Part shown: piece by piece, positions 1 to 10,250 of the stretch | How the letters are laid out: each line of letters begins with the position of its first letter | Position numbering within the stretch: position 1 is the first letter of the stretch | Source of the DNA: Dendrobium chrysotoxum | Lineage: Eukaryota > Streptophyta > Magnoliopsida > Asparagales > Orchidaceae | DNA: 64,000 bases | Direction of reading: 5' to 3' | NCBI GenBank assembly: GCA_019925795.1 | Contig: CM034311.1 | Span: forward strand, 22,938,231-23,002,230 | Notes under the pieces: model-generated | Databases searched by the model: none | What the model saw: the letters and a program-made list of their open reading frames with translations, nothing else | Told to the model about the DNA's origin: nothing | Translations under genes and position numbers: made by a program

Positions 1-1804
1 AAGATAACACCCCTATTCAGGGGGAGTTTCCTTTCATTTGGATATCCATACCCTACAATCCAAAGAGTTCCAAGAAGACGAAGAAGTGAAGAACGAGAAG
101 AATCTCAAATCTCAAAGTTACTTTAGTCTTAAGAGTAGAATCCGGGTTGTAGTCAGTTGTACCCGGCCACTTTACTTTTCCTACAGACCCTGGGTTGTAT
201 AATTAAGTGGCACTTGTCACATGGACTTTCAGTTTGAGCATTTATTTAATTGATTTAATTATTTAATTGATTTGATTGTTTGATGTTGATTGCGATTAAG
301 GACCCGCATGTTTTTAATAATTTATTTGGCGATCTTGCATGTCGTATTTGATTTAACCTGGAATCCGATCAGAGGCTCGTGAGGGTACGGTCATAAACTA
401 TTTCTACTTAAATAAAATTTAAAAACTTTAGGCTCAGATAGTAACTCTAACGCTTTTAAGAAGTAAGCCCGGACTCGCCGGGGGTTTTTCATGCATCATA
501 TTGAATCTTCTCTAACGTGTTAGGCACCTCCCCGCCTGCGGGTTTTGGCAGACCACCTGACCTATTAGGGTGCAGTTCTGTCCAAGGGGATGTTGTGCAA
601 TCTCTAGGATAAAATCTATTTTTAAGCCTGATTTTTAAACTGCTATATTCTGATTTAAGCATTTCATCGAGTCAACTAGCATGCATTGTATTAGTAACAA
701 ATTAAATTTGAGTCTAATTCTTAATTGCATTTTTAGCTTAAGCATTTAACCCAACAAGTGTTAAGGGGCTAATTAGGAATCTGCTCTAGATGTCAGTTCC
801 GATTTCCTTAAACTAATCTTAAATAACATCCTCAACCACTCTTTCATAAAGACTTTGACTCATGATTTTGAAGCGTTTAGGTGGTTTAGCTGGCTCCCCA
901 ATCCAGGCCGGGGTAAGTCCAGATTGCATTGCATTAGTTAAGATCCGGGTCACTAATTTTTAGTACCCATTTTAGACTTAGGTTCTGAGGCATATGTTCA
1001 ACCCTAAGACCTCAATCTTCCGGGAATCTAATTCCCACTTTCTAATAAAATTGATCATTCAAACTAAATATCTCTTTCAATCAAATTCAAGGCCAACACT
1101 TAGGATAGGCTGGGGCACTTCTGAATTATTTCAGAATCTCAAGTGCCTCCTATCCTTCTTCCTTTGACTCCAGAATAAGTGTTCAATTTTGAACCAATCC
1201 CATTTGAAAATTCCAACCCTTAACCTCCCTTGATATCAAGCTTTGAATTCTTTAATGAAATTTGTATCACTATTTTAATCGAGAGTATTCGTAGGAAGAT
1301 TTTTGATTTCCTACGATGTAATTAACTATGAGGGCTTGCCCTTGTAGGAGAATTAGAAACCCAGACCAGATTTTCAAAATTAAGTTTTTTCAAAACCTTC
1401 AATTGATTATCTTTTAGAAATTCAAAAGTCAACGATCATTATCATTATTTTCAAATGCTCGATAACAGACGATATCCTCTTTCTTTGGAAAGATATATCG
1501 TACTATTATTATAGCTTTAATTATAAAATTAATGATCTCTTTACTAGATTATTATAGTTAAATATTGGATTAAACATCATTCTGATTCTTCGGGATCATA
1601 TGTTGTTTCTCCTTAAGTTTGACTACGATAATCAGGGTAAATCAAGCTTTAAAATCTGAACCTATTAAGGAACGATACGTTCACCTTTCAAGGTGATATA
1701 TCATTCATAATATATGTTCGATTTCAAATATTAAAAATTCCAGAAATTAAATATTTTCTAAAGAAAATTAAACTCTTTTTTTAAAACTATATTTTTCAAT
1801 CAAA
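1..1804. other. Unclassified AT-rich repeat-like DNA, no gene
   Basis: No credible coding region or RNA gene is visible. The stretch ends abruptly where the Copia integrase homology begins near 1805, so it is probably part of another element inserted into, or joined to, that pol gene. Around 1275-1370 there is weak similarity to the dispersed repeat at 22980-23060 (an 'AATTAACTATGAGGGCTTG'-like stretch), which hints at LTR-derived DNA. I could not find the other end of such an element inside the window. Confidence 0.4.
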
Positions 1805-4177
1805 TAATGACTATATTAGATTCACGTGGATTAGATTTTTGAATTATAAGAGTGAATCATTTGAAGAGTTTAGAGATTTTGCCACTTGGATTCAGAGAAA
1901 ACTTGGTTTTGAAATAGTTAGTATCCAAAGTGATCATGGGGGAGAATTTGAAAATAAAATGTTTAATGATTTTTGCAAATCTCTTGGAATTGAACACAAC
2001 TTCTTAGCTCCTAGGACACCTCAACAGAATAGAGTTGTAGAAAGAAAGAACATGACATTAGTTGAAACTGCTAGGGCTATGTTGGCAGAATATTCACTTC
2101 CTAAATATTTTTGGGCTGAAGCAGTTAGTACAGCGTGCTATGTGTTGAATAGGGTGTATATAAGGTCAAAATTAAATAAGGCACCCTATAAACTTCTTAA
2201 AGGTAGGAGTCCCAACCTCTCGCATCTACATATTTTAGGATGTAAAGTGTTCATTCATAATAATGATAAAACTTTTCTAGAAAAATTTGATCCAAAATCA
2301 GATGAAAGAATCTTTCTAGGATATTCAAGTATTGGAAAATCCTATAGAGTTTTTAATAAGAGAACATTCGTAGTTGAAGCGACCACACATATTGTTTTTT
2401 ATGAATCTTATGATAATAAAAGGTCTAAGTTGGATGAAGATGAGGTTGAAGTTGTAACCCAAAAACTTGAAGATCAAAAAGTTGAAGAAAGGGTTGAAAA
2501 AGAAGAGGAAAACCAATTGCCTAGAGAATGGAAATTTATAAGGAGTCATCCTAAAGAGTTGATTTTAGGAGAACCAAGTAAAGGAGTAAGTACTAGGCAT
2601 TGTTTGAGAAAAGAAGTAAATCATTCAGCGTTCATTTCAATGATTGAACCCACTAATATAGAACAAGCACTTTTGGATGAATTTTGGATTTTGGCTATGC
2701 AAGAGGAGTTGAATCAATTCAAGAGAAATGATGTTTTGGAGTTAATTAAAAGGCCAAAAGATCAAAGTGTAGTTGGGACTAAGTGGGTGTTCAAAAATAA
2801 AATGAATGATTCAGGAGTAGATGTGAGAAATAAGGCTAGATTAGTAGCTAAGGGGTATAATCAAATTGAAGGAATTGATTTTGAGGAGATATTTTCTCCT
2901 GTAGCAAGACTTAAAGCAATAAGAGTTTTGTTAGCCTTTGCCTGTTTTAAAGATTTTAAATTGTATCAGATGGATGTCAAAAGTGCCTTCTTAAATGGGG
3001 TGATAGAAGAGGATGTTTATGTTGAGCAACCTCCAGGCTTTGAAAATTTTAAATTTCTTAATCATATTTTCAAATTAAAAAAGGCATTATATGGACTAAA
3101 ACAGGCACCTAAAGCATGATATGAGAGGTTAAGAACTTTATTATTAAAACAATCATTTGTTAAAGGAAGTGTGGACACCACTCTGTTTTTGAAAAGAATT
3201 GGAAAAGAAATACTCATTGTTCAAATATATGTGGATGATATCATTTTTAGATCAACTGATAAAACTTTATGTGATGAATTTTCAAAGACAATGAGTAGTG
3301 AATTTGAAATGAGTTTAATGGGTGATCGAGTTATTTTCTTGGTTTTAGCATAAAGCAAAATGAGGAAGATACTTTTCTTTGTCAATCTAAGTATGTTAAG
3401 GATATCCTCAAAAAGTATGAAATGGATAATGCTAAACCAGTAAATTCACCCATGAGTTCCTCAGTACTATTAGATAAGGATCCTAAGGGAAAATCTGTTG
3501 ATAAAAAGAAGTTTAGAGGTATAATTGGATCTTTACTTTATTTGACTGCTAGTAGACCTGACATCATGTTTAGTGTTTACTTATGTGCTAGATTTCAAGA
3601 TGATCCAAAAGAATCACATTTGACAGCAGTGAAAAGTATCTTAAGATATCTTTTAGGAACTCAAAATTTAGGAATTTGGTATCATAAGAATAGTTCTTCT
3701 TTTGAAATTATTGGATACTCAGATTCTGATTTTGCAGGCTGTAGGGTGGATAGGAAAAGTATTTCTGAGACTTGTCAATTCATTAGAAATTTATTAGTAT
3801 CTTGGTCTAGTAAAAAATAAAATTTAGTAGCACTTTCTACAGCTGAAGCAGAATATATTATCTTAGGGAGTTGCGTTGTACAGGTGCTTTGGTTAAAACA
3901 ACAAAAGGATGATTTGGGTTTTTTAATTGGCACCATTCCAATCTTTTGTAATAACACTAGTGCCATTTGTATTTCAAAGAATCCGATACAACATTCTAGA
4001 ACCAAGCATATTGACATAAGGCATCATTTTATAAGAGATCATATAACGAAAGGGGAAATTGAACTACATCATGTTGCTACTAAAGATCAGCTTACAGATA
4101 TTTTCATAAAATCCTTAGCCTTTGACACATTTAGCATGTTAAGGACAAGGCTAGTTGTGATTGATCTTAATGCTTGA
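1805..4177 (+). pseudogene. Ty1/Copia pol relic (integrase, RT, RNase H), 5'-truncated
   Basis: Order is integrase, reverse transcriptase, RNase H, as in Ty1/Copia elements. The integrase core shows SDHGGEFEN near 1930 and the catalytic-glutamate region VVERKNM near 2035. RT shows KTRLVAKG-like, QMDVKSAFLNG and LYGLKQAP segments up to 3116, then YVDDIIF near 3220. RNase H shows YSDSDFAG near 3715, ALSTAEAEY near 3830 and KHIDIRHHF near 4005. The copy is dead. It has TGA at 3117-3119 where the family has Trp, a frameshift at about 3325-3345, and TAA at 3818-3820 where the family has Gln. The zinc finger and first part of the integrase are missing before 1805. These stops fit decay of a methylated transposon by C-to-T change. 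The downstream extra ORF and long gag point to the SIRE/Maximus lineage, which is inference. Confidence 0.9.
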
Positions 4178-4380
4178 TTGAAAATTCTGCAAATGTAGTT
4201 ATATATATATTTGTTAGTTTGTTCATTGGATGTGTTTTATTTTCTAGTGTTTTATGTTTTATTGGTTTATTGTGTGTTGTCTTTTAAAAGAAAAAATAAA
4301 AATTTTTTGTTATGTTTTGTTCCTTGACTGAATGTTGAAAGCATGTAAGATTGGAGAGATGAGAGTATATTTTGTGTCTA

Positions 4381-4755
4381 TTCGTACTGTACGATGACCT
4401 CATCGTACTGTACGATTGCATCATCGCACATGAACTTCATCTGTATGAAATGGGGAGGAATCCTGTTAGTGTTAGTTATTATTGATGATCGTACGTACGA
4501 ATACGGCATTCATCTGTATGATCCACATGTCGTTTCGCGTGAGGGATGAACCTAACCGTCGCCTGAACGATCTTAAATTTTCTGATCGTCCCGGACGAAC
4601 ACGTCATCGTCTATACGATCAGAAAGTCAAAAAGCCTGTATGAAAGGACGCCTCAGGATGACCAGTTTACGAAAAACCGTTTTATTTTGACTGCTTTCGG
4701 TTGTCCGGGATGAAGTCAGGTTCATCTTGTACGAACTGGATTCGTACAGTATGAT
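4381..4755 (+). promoter_or_regulatory. Paired-dyad array before the internal ORF
   Basis: Fifteen-base dyads with arms ATCGT/ACGAT (or TTCGT/ACGAA) occur as phased sets: 4381 and 4402 (21 apart), 4488 and 4509 (21), 4585 and 4606 (21), and 4700, 4721 and 4741 (21 then 20). Sets are 97-115 bp apart. The best copy, ATCGTACTGTACGAT at 4402, is a perfect palindrome around one central base. The array ends 14 bp before a TATA-like box. The same architecture occurs in the LTRs at 6971-8545 and 44620-46431. A role in transcription is inferred. Confidence 0.65.
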
Positions 4756-4768
4756 TGTAGGCATTTTC

Positions 4769-4777
4769 TATAAAAAG
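4769..4777 (+). promoter_or_regulatory. TATA-like box upstream of the internal ORF
   Basis: TATAAAAAG lies 61 bp before the ATG at 4838 and just after the dyad array. This spacing would suit a start site close to the ORF. It suggests that the ORF has its own promoter inside the retrotransposon. No expression evidence is available. Confidence 0.45.
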
Positions 4778-4837
4778 AAGGGTCATTTTTATTCATTTCA
4801 CTTTCATTCTAAACCCTTTTAGAGCTTAGAATTCAAG

Positions 4838-5644
4838 ATGTCAGGCAGTGGCAAAAGAGCACGTGTTGCTAGGGGTCCTACTGCTAGGAGGAACTGGGAC
4901 GAGAACTTTCTAAGTGAGGAAAATGAGGAAGCATATCTTAGGTATGCTGCGTCTAAGGTCACCCCTTCTCGCATACTGTTGCAGGAAAATATTCACTTTG
5001 CTGTAATGCCTCTTTTTGGCTCCACCCAATTAGCTTTTCTGTTGACTTTAATTTATGCTTTTAACAAGGACCTTTTTCATGTATTCCTCGCCAACATGAC
5101 TTTCAATGAGGATTACTCTATCATTTCCTCATATGTCTTAAAGCAGAGAGTAGTGATAACCAAGGAGGATCTAGGGGAATATATTCATCTGAGAACCTAT
5201 GGGACTAGGGCTCACACCTTCTCCACTAGACCAAAAAAAGGTTGTTGTAATGCCTCTTTTTGGCTCCACCCAATTAGCTTTTCTGAACTCCCACTGTACT
5301 TTACTGACACTTCCTTTCGGGCGTTATTTGGGAAAGAAGGTACTGCTGACAGCTCAGATGATGAGCCTCCTTCTGCTTCTGCTCCTTCAACTGCACCCTC
5401 AACTACATCTGGACCATCTCAAGATTCTCTATCAAATATGATCCAACATTTTGAGAGAATGAATCAAAGATTTGATCACATGGATGCGCATTTGAAGAAA
5501 CAAGATGATCAGTACAAGGAGGATAGAGTCTGGATTAGGGATCAGTTTGACTCTGTGAATACTAACATTGTAACGCTAAATAGCTATTTTATGCTGTTTG
5601 GCAATCAGCCACCTCCTCCAGATCAGGGTCCCTCTGATTATTAG
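4838..5644 (+). CDS. ORF in the env-like position of a SIRE-type Copia element
   Basis: An uninterrupted 268-residue ORF follows the pol relic by 660 bp, where SIRE/Maximus elements carry an extra, so-called env-like ORF. The N-terminus is basic (GKRARVARGPTARR). Residues about 25-130 have a pattern (an NEEAYLRYAAS stretch, then FLANMTFNEDYSIISSYV and ITKEDLGEYIHL) reminiscent of plant transposon-associated proteins of unknown function. Residues about 170-190 are Ser/Pro/Thr-rich. Residues about 196-245 (MIQHFERMNQRFDHMDAHLKK onward) look like a coiled coil. The tail is proline-rich (QPPPPDQGP). I see no signal peptide or clear membrane anchor, so it is not a convincing envelope protein. Nucleotides 5002-5041 recur exactly at 5246-5285 in another frame, so residues after about 135 may not be the original sequence. 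The reading frame being open while neighbouring pol is broken is notable. Confidence 0.5.
   Translation: MSGSGKRARVARGPTARRNWDENFLSEENEEAYLRYAASKVTPSRILLQENIHFAVMPLFGSTQLAFLLTLIYAFNKDLFHVFLANMTFNEDYSIISSYVLKQRVVITKEDLGEYIHLRTYGTRAHTFSTRPKKGCCNASFWLHPISFSELPLYFTDTSFRALFGKEGTADSSDDEPPSASAPSTAPSTTSGPSQDSLSNMIQHFERMNQRFDHMDAHLKKQDDQYKEDRVWIRDQFDSVNTNIVTLNSYFMLFGNQPPPPDQGPSDY
5002..5285 (+). repeat. Exact 40-bp direct duplication inside the ORF
   Basis: The 40 bases at 5002-5041 are repeated without mismatch at 5246-5285. The first copy reads VMPLFGSTQLAFL; the second is in a different frame and reads NASFWLHPISFS. An exact repeat in otherwise decayed DNA suggests a recent template switch or repair event. 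Confidence 0.85.
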
Positions 5645-6957
5645 TATTTCTTCTGTTTGGCTTGTTTGGATGTGATTGTAGTTTGTCTTTGTTGTTCTTT
5701 GTTGTGTGTTTGTTGTTGGTGAGTTGTATGAGAGGTTAGCAAGTTTATCTTTTTCTATGTGCTGCACCAGAAAACTTACTATTGTGTTTGTTTTATCAGA
5801 AGTTGTATGATGTATTTTGAATTAATTTGAAATGAGTAATATTGTAGTGTTTTTGTGCATATCTTTTGTGTATTTTAACTAGAAATTTTTCTTAAACTAA
5901 CACACATGATCGTAGTTGATCAGATTTCTAAAATGTGAATTGAGAATTTATTACAATAAAAATTCTGTGCATAAAATTAAATTCTCAAAATATTTAGATT
6001 TCATTATGATTTGGTGTAGATTAGAAGATCTTAATTTATCTTAATTTAGACTTGCATTACTTAGCCTAAATCATTATATATTTGATGTCTTAATATTACT
6101 TCTAATTCATATATCAAAGTGTTCATTATTGTAAAAGTGATCAAGGGATATTGTTGTTGGAAAAAAGCTTATTAAATGAAGACAAAAAGAGCAAAGCTTA
6201 AAAAGATACACAAAACGTGCCATAAAATAAAAGATGCGCAATGTCGCCAAATTTGAAAAGAGGAACAAAATTAGCCCAAATTATGAAAAAGATGCGCAAT
6301 ATTGCCAATTGTCCTTTCCTTTAACATTTTCTCCAAATTCACTAATCAATGATTGTCACTTTTGATTTAGAATTTTTGGTAATCTTATTTCATCTTCTGT
6401 GCAATTTTTGTGGTTACTTAATCTATCTAATATATTAATATCATAGATCAACTTTTCTTCTCCTCATTATTGTATGCAATCTACATCTTTTTGAGTCTTT
6501 ACTTGCTGCATGTGATTTTTAAATTGTAGTCAATCTTTCTTTAATATTTTTCAAATCCACAACTCTTTTGAGTGTCTTCCCTTTTTGTTGTTGTCAAAAG
6601 GGGGAGTGTTGTATTGTTTGTTTATCTTTATTTATTTGTTTGTCTTTGTTTGTTTGTTTATTTATTTGTATTTTTTTTGTTGATTATATTCTCATGTATT
6701 TATATTTTTTGTGTTGATTGTATTCTCATGTATGTGTGCTTGTATATTTGCTTGTGTGTGTATTTGCTTTTATCTTTTCTACTCTTTCCTTGTGTATTTC
6801 GTGTTAGATCCTCTAACCTCTTATTCCCTTGTGTCATTTAGGGTTTAGGGGGAGCTTAGGAGATCATTTATTTAGGGGGAGTGTATATTTGTGGAAGAAA
6901 GTGAGAGCTTAGGAGACATGTTTTTTTTAACCAAATAATAATTATTTTGCTATCATC
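5645..6957. other. Non-coding 3' internal region of the Copia element
   Basis: AT-rich and T/G-rich sequence between the extra ORF and the polypurine tract. Several G-rich islands resembling polypurine tracts appear (near 6598-6606, 6840-6850 and 6868-6882). The T-rich reading frame at 6572-6841 is a low-complexity artefact (TTTG/TTTA repeats) and is not a gene. Confidence 0.5.
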
Positions 6958-6970
6958 AAAAAGGGAGAGA
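6958..6970 (+). other. Polypurine tract of the Copia element
   Basis: AAAAAGGGAGAGA directly precedes the LTR-like segment. A purine run here is the usual plus-strand primer site for SIRE-type elements, where it sits next to the 3' LTR. Confidence 0.6.
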
Positions 6971-7274
6971 TTATTATGATTTGGGTACATTTGTTTGTTC
7001 AAATAAATTCTAATCCAAGTTATATTTTTTATGATTACAAAAGCTTATTGTTTGTTTTATTCTTCTCCTAATAATTATTTGAGTTTTGTTGTGTGTACTA
7101 AAGTATTTTTCAGAAATTTCACACTCCAGATTGCTGAAGACTTCAAGTTCACTTGTTTACTGTAAATGAAGTCTGTAAATTTTCTTTTTCTTGAGTCTGA
7201 GAGAGTGTGATTGTAAGTTGGATAACTGTGCACACACACACAATGGGGGAGTAAAAACTTAAAATTTTAAACTG

Positions 7275-7669
7275 ATCATACAGTACGATTTGATATCGTA
7301 CGGGACGATCTGTAGAATATGTCCTCCATATCAAACCCATATGGCAAGAAAAATTTTCTAAGGCATGTTTGTACAGTACGAAATACCTTTCATACATGAT
7401 TTTTTGCTGTACGAAGCACTCTGACTTGATCGTCCAAGGGTTCGTCCAGGATGATCTGTTCGTACGAAGCGCTCTGACTTGATTGTCCAAGGGTTCGTCT
7501 GGGACGAAATGGTCGTACGAAGCGCTCTGACTTGATCGTCCAAGCGTTCGTACGGGACAAAATGTTCGTACGAACGGCTCTGACTTGTTCGTCTCATGAG
7601 TCGTACGGGACGAATCGTTTAATATTTTGAACTATTTGTACAGTACGATCGTCGATCGTATGGGACGAT
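7275..7669 (+). promoter_or_regulatory. Paired dyads in the U3 part of LTR A
   Basis: Pairs start at 7275/7295 and 7635/7655, each 20 bp apart, with a further pair at 8409/8429. The arms are ATCGT and ACGAT and the centres are ACAGT, ACGGG or ACTGT. Compared with the solo LTR at 44620-46431, the inner CC/GG has become AC/GT on both sides, so symmetry is kept. The TATA-like box lies 57 bp after the last U3 dyad. Confidence 0.6.
7407..7612 (+). repeat. 53-bp tandem repeat, four copies, in LTR A
   Basis: The marker CTCTGACTTG occurs at 7419, 7472, 7525 and 7578, exactly 53 bp apart each time. Each unit also carries CGTACGAA-type palindromes and a TTCGT..GGACGAA dyad. The period is close to five helical turns. 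Confidence 0.85.
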
Positions 7670-7960
7670 CGGCACGGGTTAAACTTGAAATTTTCAGTTT
7701 TTTGGACGGTTTTTCTTGTCCAAAGTATATATTTGACTAAAAACTAATAGAAGGAAAAATCCTTCTGCGAAAATATTTTTGAAGAGTCAAAGGGAGAGTG
7801 TGAGGGAGAGTGTTTGGGAGTGAGTGTTGAAAGATCTATCAATTGAGAATTGTGAGGGAATTCACAAGGTTATCCAATTGTGAGGATTTCTTTTACTTGT
7901 TCTTCAAGCATCTTCTAAGTTCCCTTGGAGACTTTTGCAAGTATTGTTCGAGAGGATTCC

Positions 7961-8160
7961 GGTTCTCTGCTGTCACTTAGAGAGTGAAAAAGGACGATGG
8001 TTCTCTGCCACACTTGGTGAGTGAAAAAGGACGATGGTTCTCTGCCGCACTTGGAGGGTGAAAAGACGAAGGTTCTCTGCCGCACTTGGAGGGTGAAAAG
8101 GATGACTATTCTCTGCCGCACTTGGAGGGTGAAAAGGACGATGGTTCTCTGCCGCACCGG
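7961..8160 (+). repeat. 35-38-bp minisatellite in LTR A
   Basis: About six copies of a unit beginning GGTTCTCTGCC and containing GCACTTGGAGGGTGAAAAGG start at 7961, 7999, 8036, 8071, 8107 and 8143. A related 39-bp unit stands at the same place in the LTR at 44620-46431, so the array predates both copies. The minus-strand reading frame across it (7915-8292) is a repeat artefact. Confidence 0.8.
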
Positions 8161-8564
8161 GTTGGTAGAAGAGATTTTGTAAAGCCTTCTCTGCCTTGCT
8201 GTGGGGGCAAAAGGAGAGTCACTTGAGTTTAGTGCAATACCTAGAGAAGGAGTCTCTAGGGAGTGGATGTAAGTCGTGTTTGACCAAACCACTATAAATT
8301 CTGGTGTTCTTTATTCATTGTTTTACTTTTCCGCATTTTATTTTTCTGCAGTTTATTTTCTTTGTGGTTGAATTTCTGTGTTTTGAAAAGAGCATAAAAA
8401 TTACTCTGTTCGTACTGTACGAAGGTGTATCGTACTGTATGATTAGCTTTGAAATTTTTCTAAAATTCCAAGAGCAAATTTAAGAAAAAAATACCAATTC
8501 ACCCCCCTCTTAGTTAGCCTAGGGATGTGAGCAATAGGTCTAACAACCTATTCACACTTTCAAG

Positions 8565-8576
8565 TGGTATCAGAGC
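8565..8576 (+). other. Primer binding site, initiator tRNA-Met type
   Basis: TGGTATCAGAGC is the classical Copia minus-strand primer site complementary to the 3' end of initiator tRNA-Met. It lies 19 bp after the presumed LTR end and 44 bp before the gag ATG. Confidence 0.85.
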
Positions 8577-8620
8577 TAATTTCAAAATAACTATTTTAAA
8601 TACTTTTTGAAATTTCGATC

Positions 8621-10246
8621 ATGGCTAATTTTGGAAATAGAAATACTATAGAAGGATACTCGATCACTAGACCACTGTTGTTTGATAATATCCCTTTTGA
8701 TTTTTGAAAAACTTGCATGTCTACTTTTCTACAATCACTTGACTATCGCATGTGGATGTTAGTTCAGGATGGTTATACTGAACCTACTAGGATTGTAGAA
8801 GGAATAAGAGTTCAAACACCCTTTGCAGACTGGACTGTAGAAGAACATGAATTAGCTCAACTGAATTCTAAGTGTTTGAATAGTTTCTTTTGTGCTTTAA
8901 AGTCAGAAAATTACATGCATGTGTTTACCTATAAATCAGGAAAGGAAATTTAGGATAGGCTTTGCATCACATATGAAGGTACGAATGAAGTGAAACAAAC
9001 TAGATTGAACATTCTCTTGACGACTATGAACTTTTTTGCATGAAACAGATTGAATCAATCTCTAACATGTACACTCGTTTTACACACATAGCCACTTCAT
9101 TGCATGCTTTAGGTAGGGAGTTAACAAATGCAGAGAAAGTTAACAAGATATTATGTTGTTTACCTACTACATATGATACAAAGATAACTGTAATAACAGA
9201 ATCTAAAGATTTGAATGTTTATTCTGTTGATAATCTTCTTGGATCACTAATTGCTTACGATCAATCGGTGACTCAAAGGCAGATTGATGCAGGTGATAAG
9301 TGAAAGGAGAAGAACATCACTTTAAAGGTAGACGACTCTGAAAGTGATCAGTCACTACCTGAGGACGAAGAGGATATTGCCCTGATGATGAGGCAATTTA
9401 GAAGTTTCCTAAAAAGGAAGCAGACAAGACGCCAGCATTGGAACAAAGGTAAGTTTCAGAAGAATGTTAAGGCTTCTAATGAAGTCATTTGCTATGAGTG
9501 TAGAAGCCAGGACACATCAAGACAGACTGCCCCAATTTCAAAGGAAATCCTAACAAGGATAAGACGGAGGAGAAACCGAAGGACAGAAGGGGTAAGAAGA
9601 GAATACAACGAGCTTTCTAGGCAGACTCAGCTTCAGATTCGTCAGAAATAGCACCTGAAGAGGAAGTTACCAATTTGTGCTTAATGGCTGATAATCTTGA
9701 CCATTCGGATGAGGATGAGGTATGTGATTTAATCTATGAAGAATTATTCAAAGTTTCTGAATGCATACACTCTGTATATAGGAAACTTAAGAAACTGCAC
9801 GCTAAGTTGAATTTGGAATTTTTAGAGCTGCAGAAAGAAAATGAGATCCTTAAAAAAGACCATGCATTGATAGATAACAACCACATGACCTTGTTGGATG
9901 AGTATGATGATTTAAACAAACAGCATAATCTTTTGAAATCATCAAATATTGAACTTGAAAAAGATTTTAAAACTTATATAGATGAATCGGATACTAGAGA
10001 GCACAATTTGAAGATAGACAATTCGATTCTAGAAAGTGCCAATGCTTATCTTGAAGTTCAGATAAAAGCACTTAAAGAAAATAAGAAGCCACCTAGATTG
10101 GAATATTTTCACAAGGTTTACCACAAGACCAATGATCTAAAGTCTAAGAACAAAATTTTTAGGACAAGTAGATTGGTGAATTCTTTTCCTGGAGTAAAGT
10201 GTTTTTCTTGTGGTAGGTTAGGTCACATTAGTTTGATTAATTTAAT
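8621..10246 (+). pseudogene. SIRE-type Copia gag relic
   Basis: The ATG at 8621 follows the primer binding site. The N-terminal part (LQSLDYRMWMLVQDGYTEP, then a helical CLPTTYDTKITVITE region) is a typical plant Copia gag. A CCHC zinc knuckle near 9490-9530 is broken by a one-base deletion. A second knuckle begins CFSCGRLGHIS near 10199 and is cut off. Between them residues form a long heptad-rich segment (LELQKENEILKKDHALID), as in the long gags of SIRE/Maximus. Breaks: TGA at 8705-8707, TAG at 8951-8953, a frameshift before 9040, TGA at 9301-9303, a frameshift near 9510 and TAG near 9620. Homology stops at about 10230, where unrelated AT-rich DNA begins; protease and pol do not follow. Confidence 0.88.
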
Positions 10247-10250
10247 CTAA

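Larger units (their letters stand above)
6971..8545 (+). mobile_element. SIRE-like Copia LTR (LTR A)
   Basis: Bounded on the left by the polypurine tract and on the right by a tRNA-Met-type primer binding site, so it is an LTR. Near its end it carries ACCAATTCACCCCCCTCTTAG, reading into GTTAGCCT, typical of such LTR ends and shared with the LTR ending near 46431. The probable last bases are TAACA at 8541-8545; the first base is uncertain (6971-6973). It contains paired dyads, a 53-bp tandem repeat, a TATA-like TATATATTT at 7726-7734 and a 35-38-bp minisatellite. Pol lies on its left and gag on its right, the reverse of a normal element. Confidence 0.75.

Noticed and set aside
4838..5644. Interpreting the ORF as a true retroviral envelope protein
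   Set aside because: No signal peptide, no convincing transmembrane anchor and no cysteine pattern; only its position resembles the env-like ORF of SIRE elements.
6572..6841. Plus-strand 89-codon frame rich in Leu, Phe, Val and Cys, looking like a membrane protein
   Set aside because: It is a translation of TTTG/TTTA low-complexity DNA in the non-coding 3' part of a Copia element; no start context, family motif or neighbouring gene.
7407..7612. Regular repeats with unique-looking spacing that could suggest a CRISPR array
   Set aside because: The whole 53-bp unit is repeated, not short repeats with unique spacers, and it lies inside a plant retrotransposon LTR.
7149..8292. Three minus-strand frames across LTR A with repeated peptide units
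   Set aside because: The peptide repeats mirror the 53-bp and 35-38-bp DNA repeats of the LTR; they are shadows of tandem DNA, not genes.
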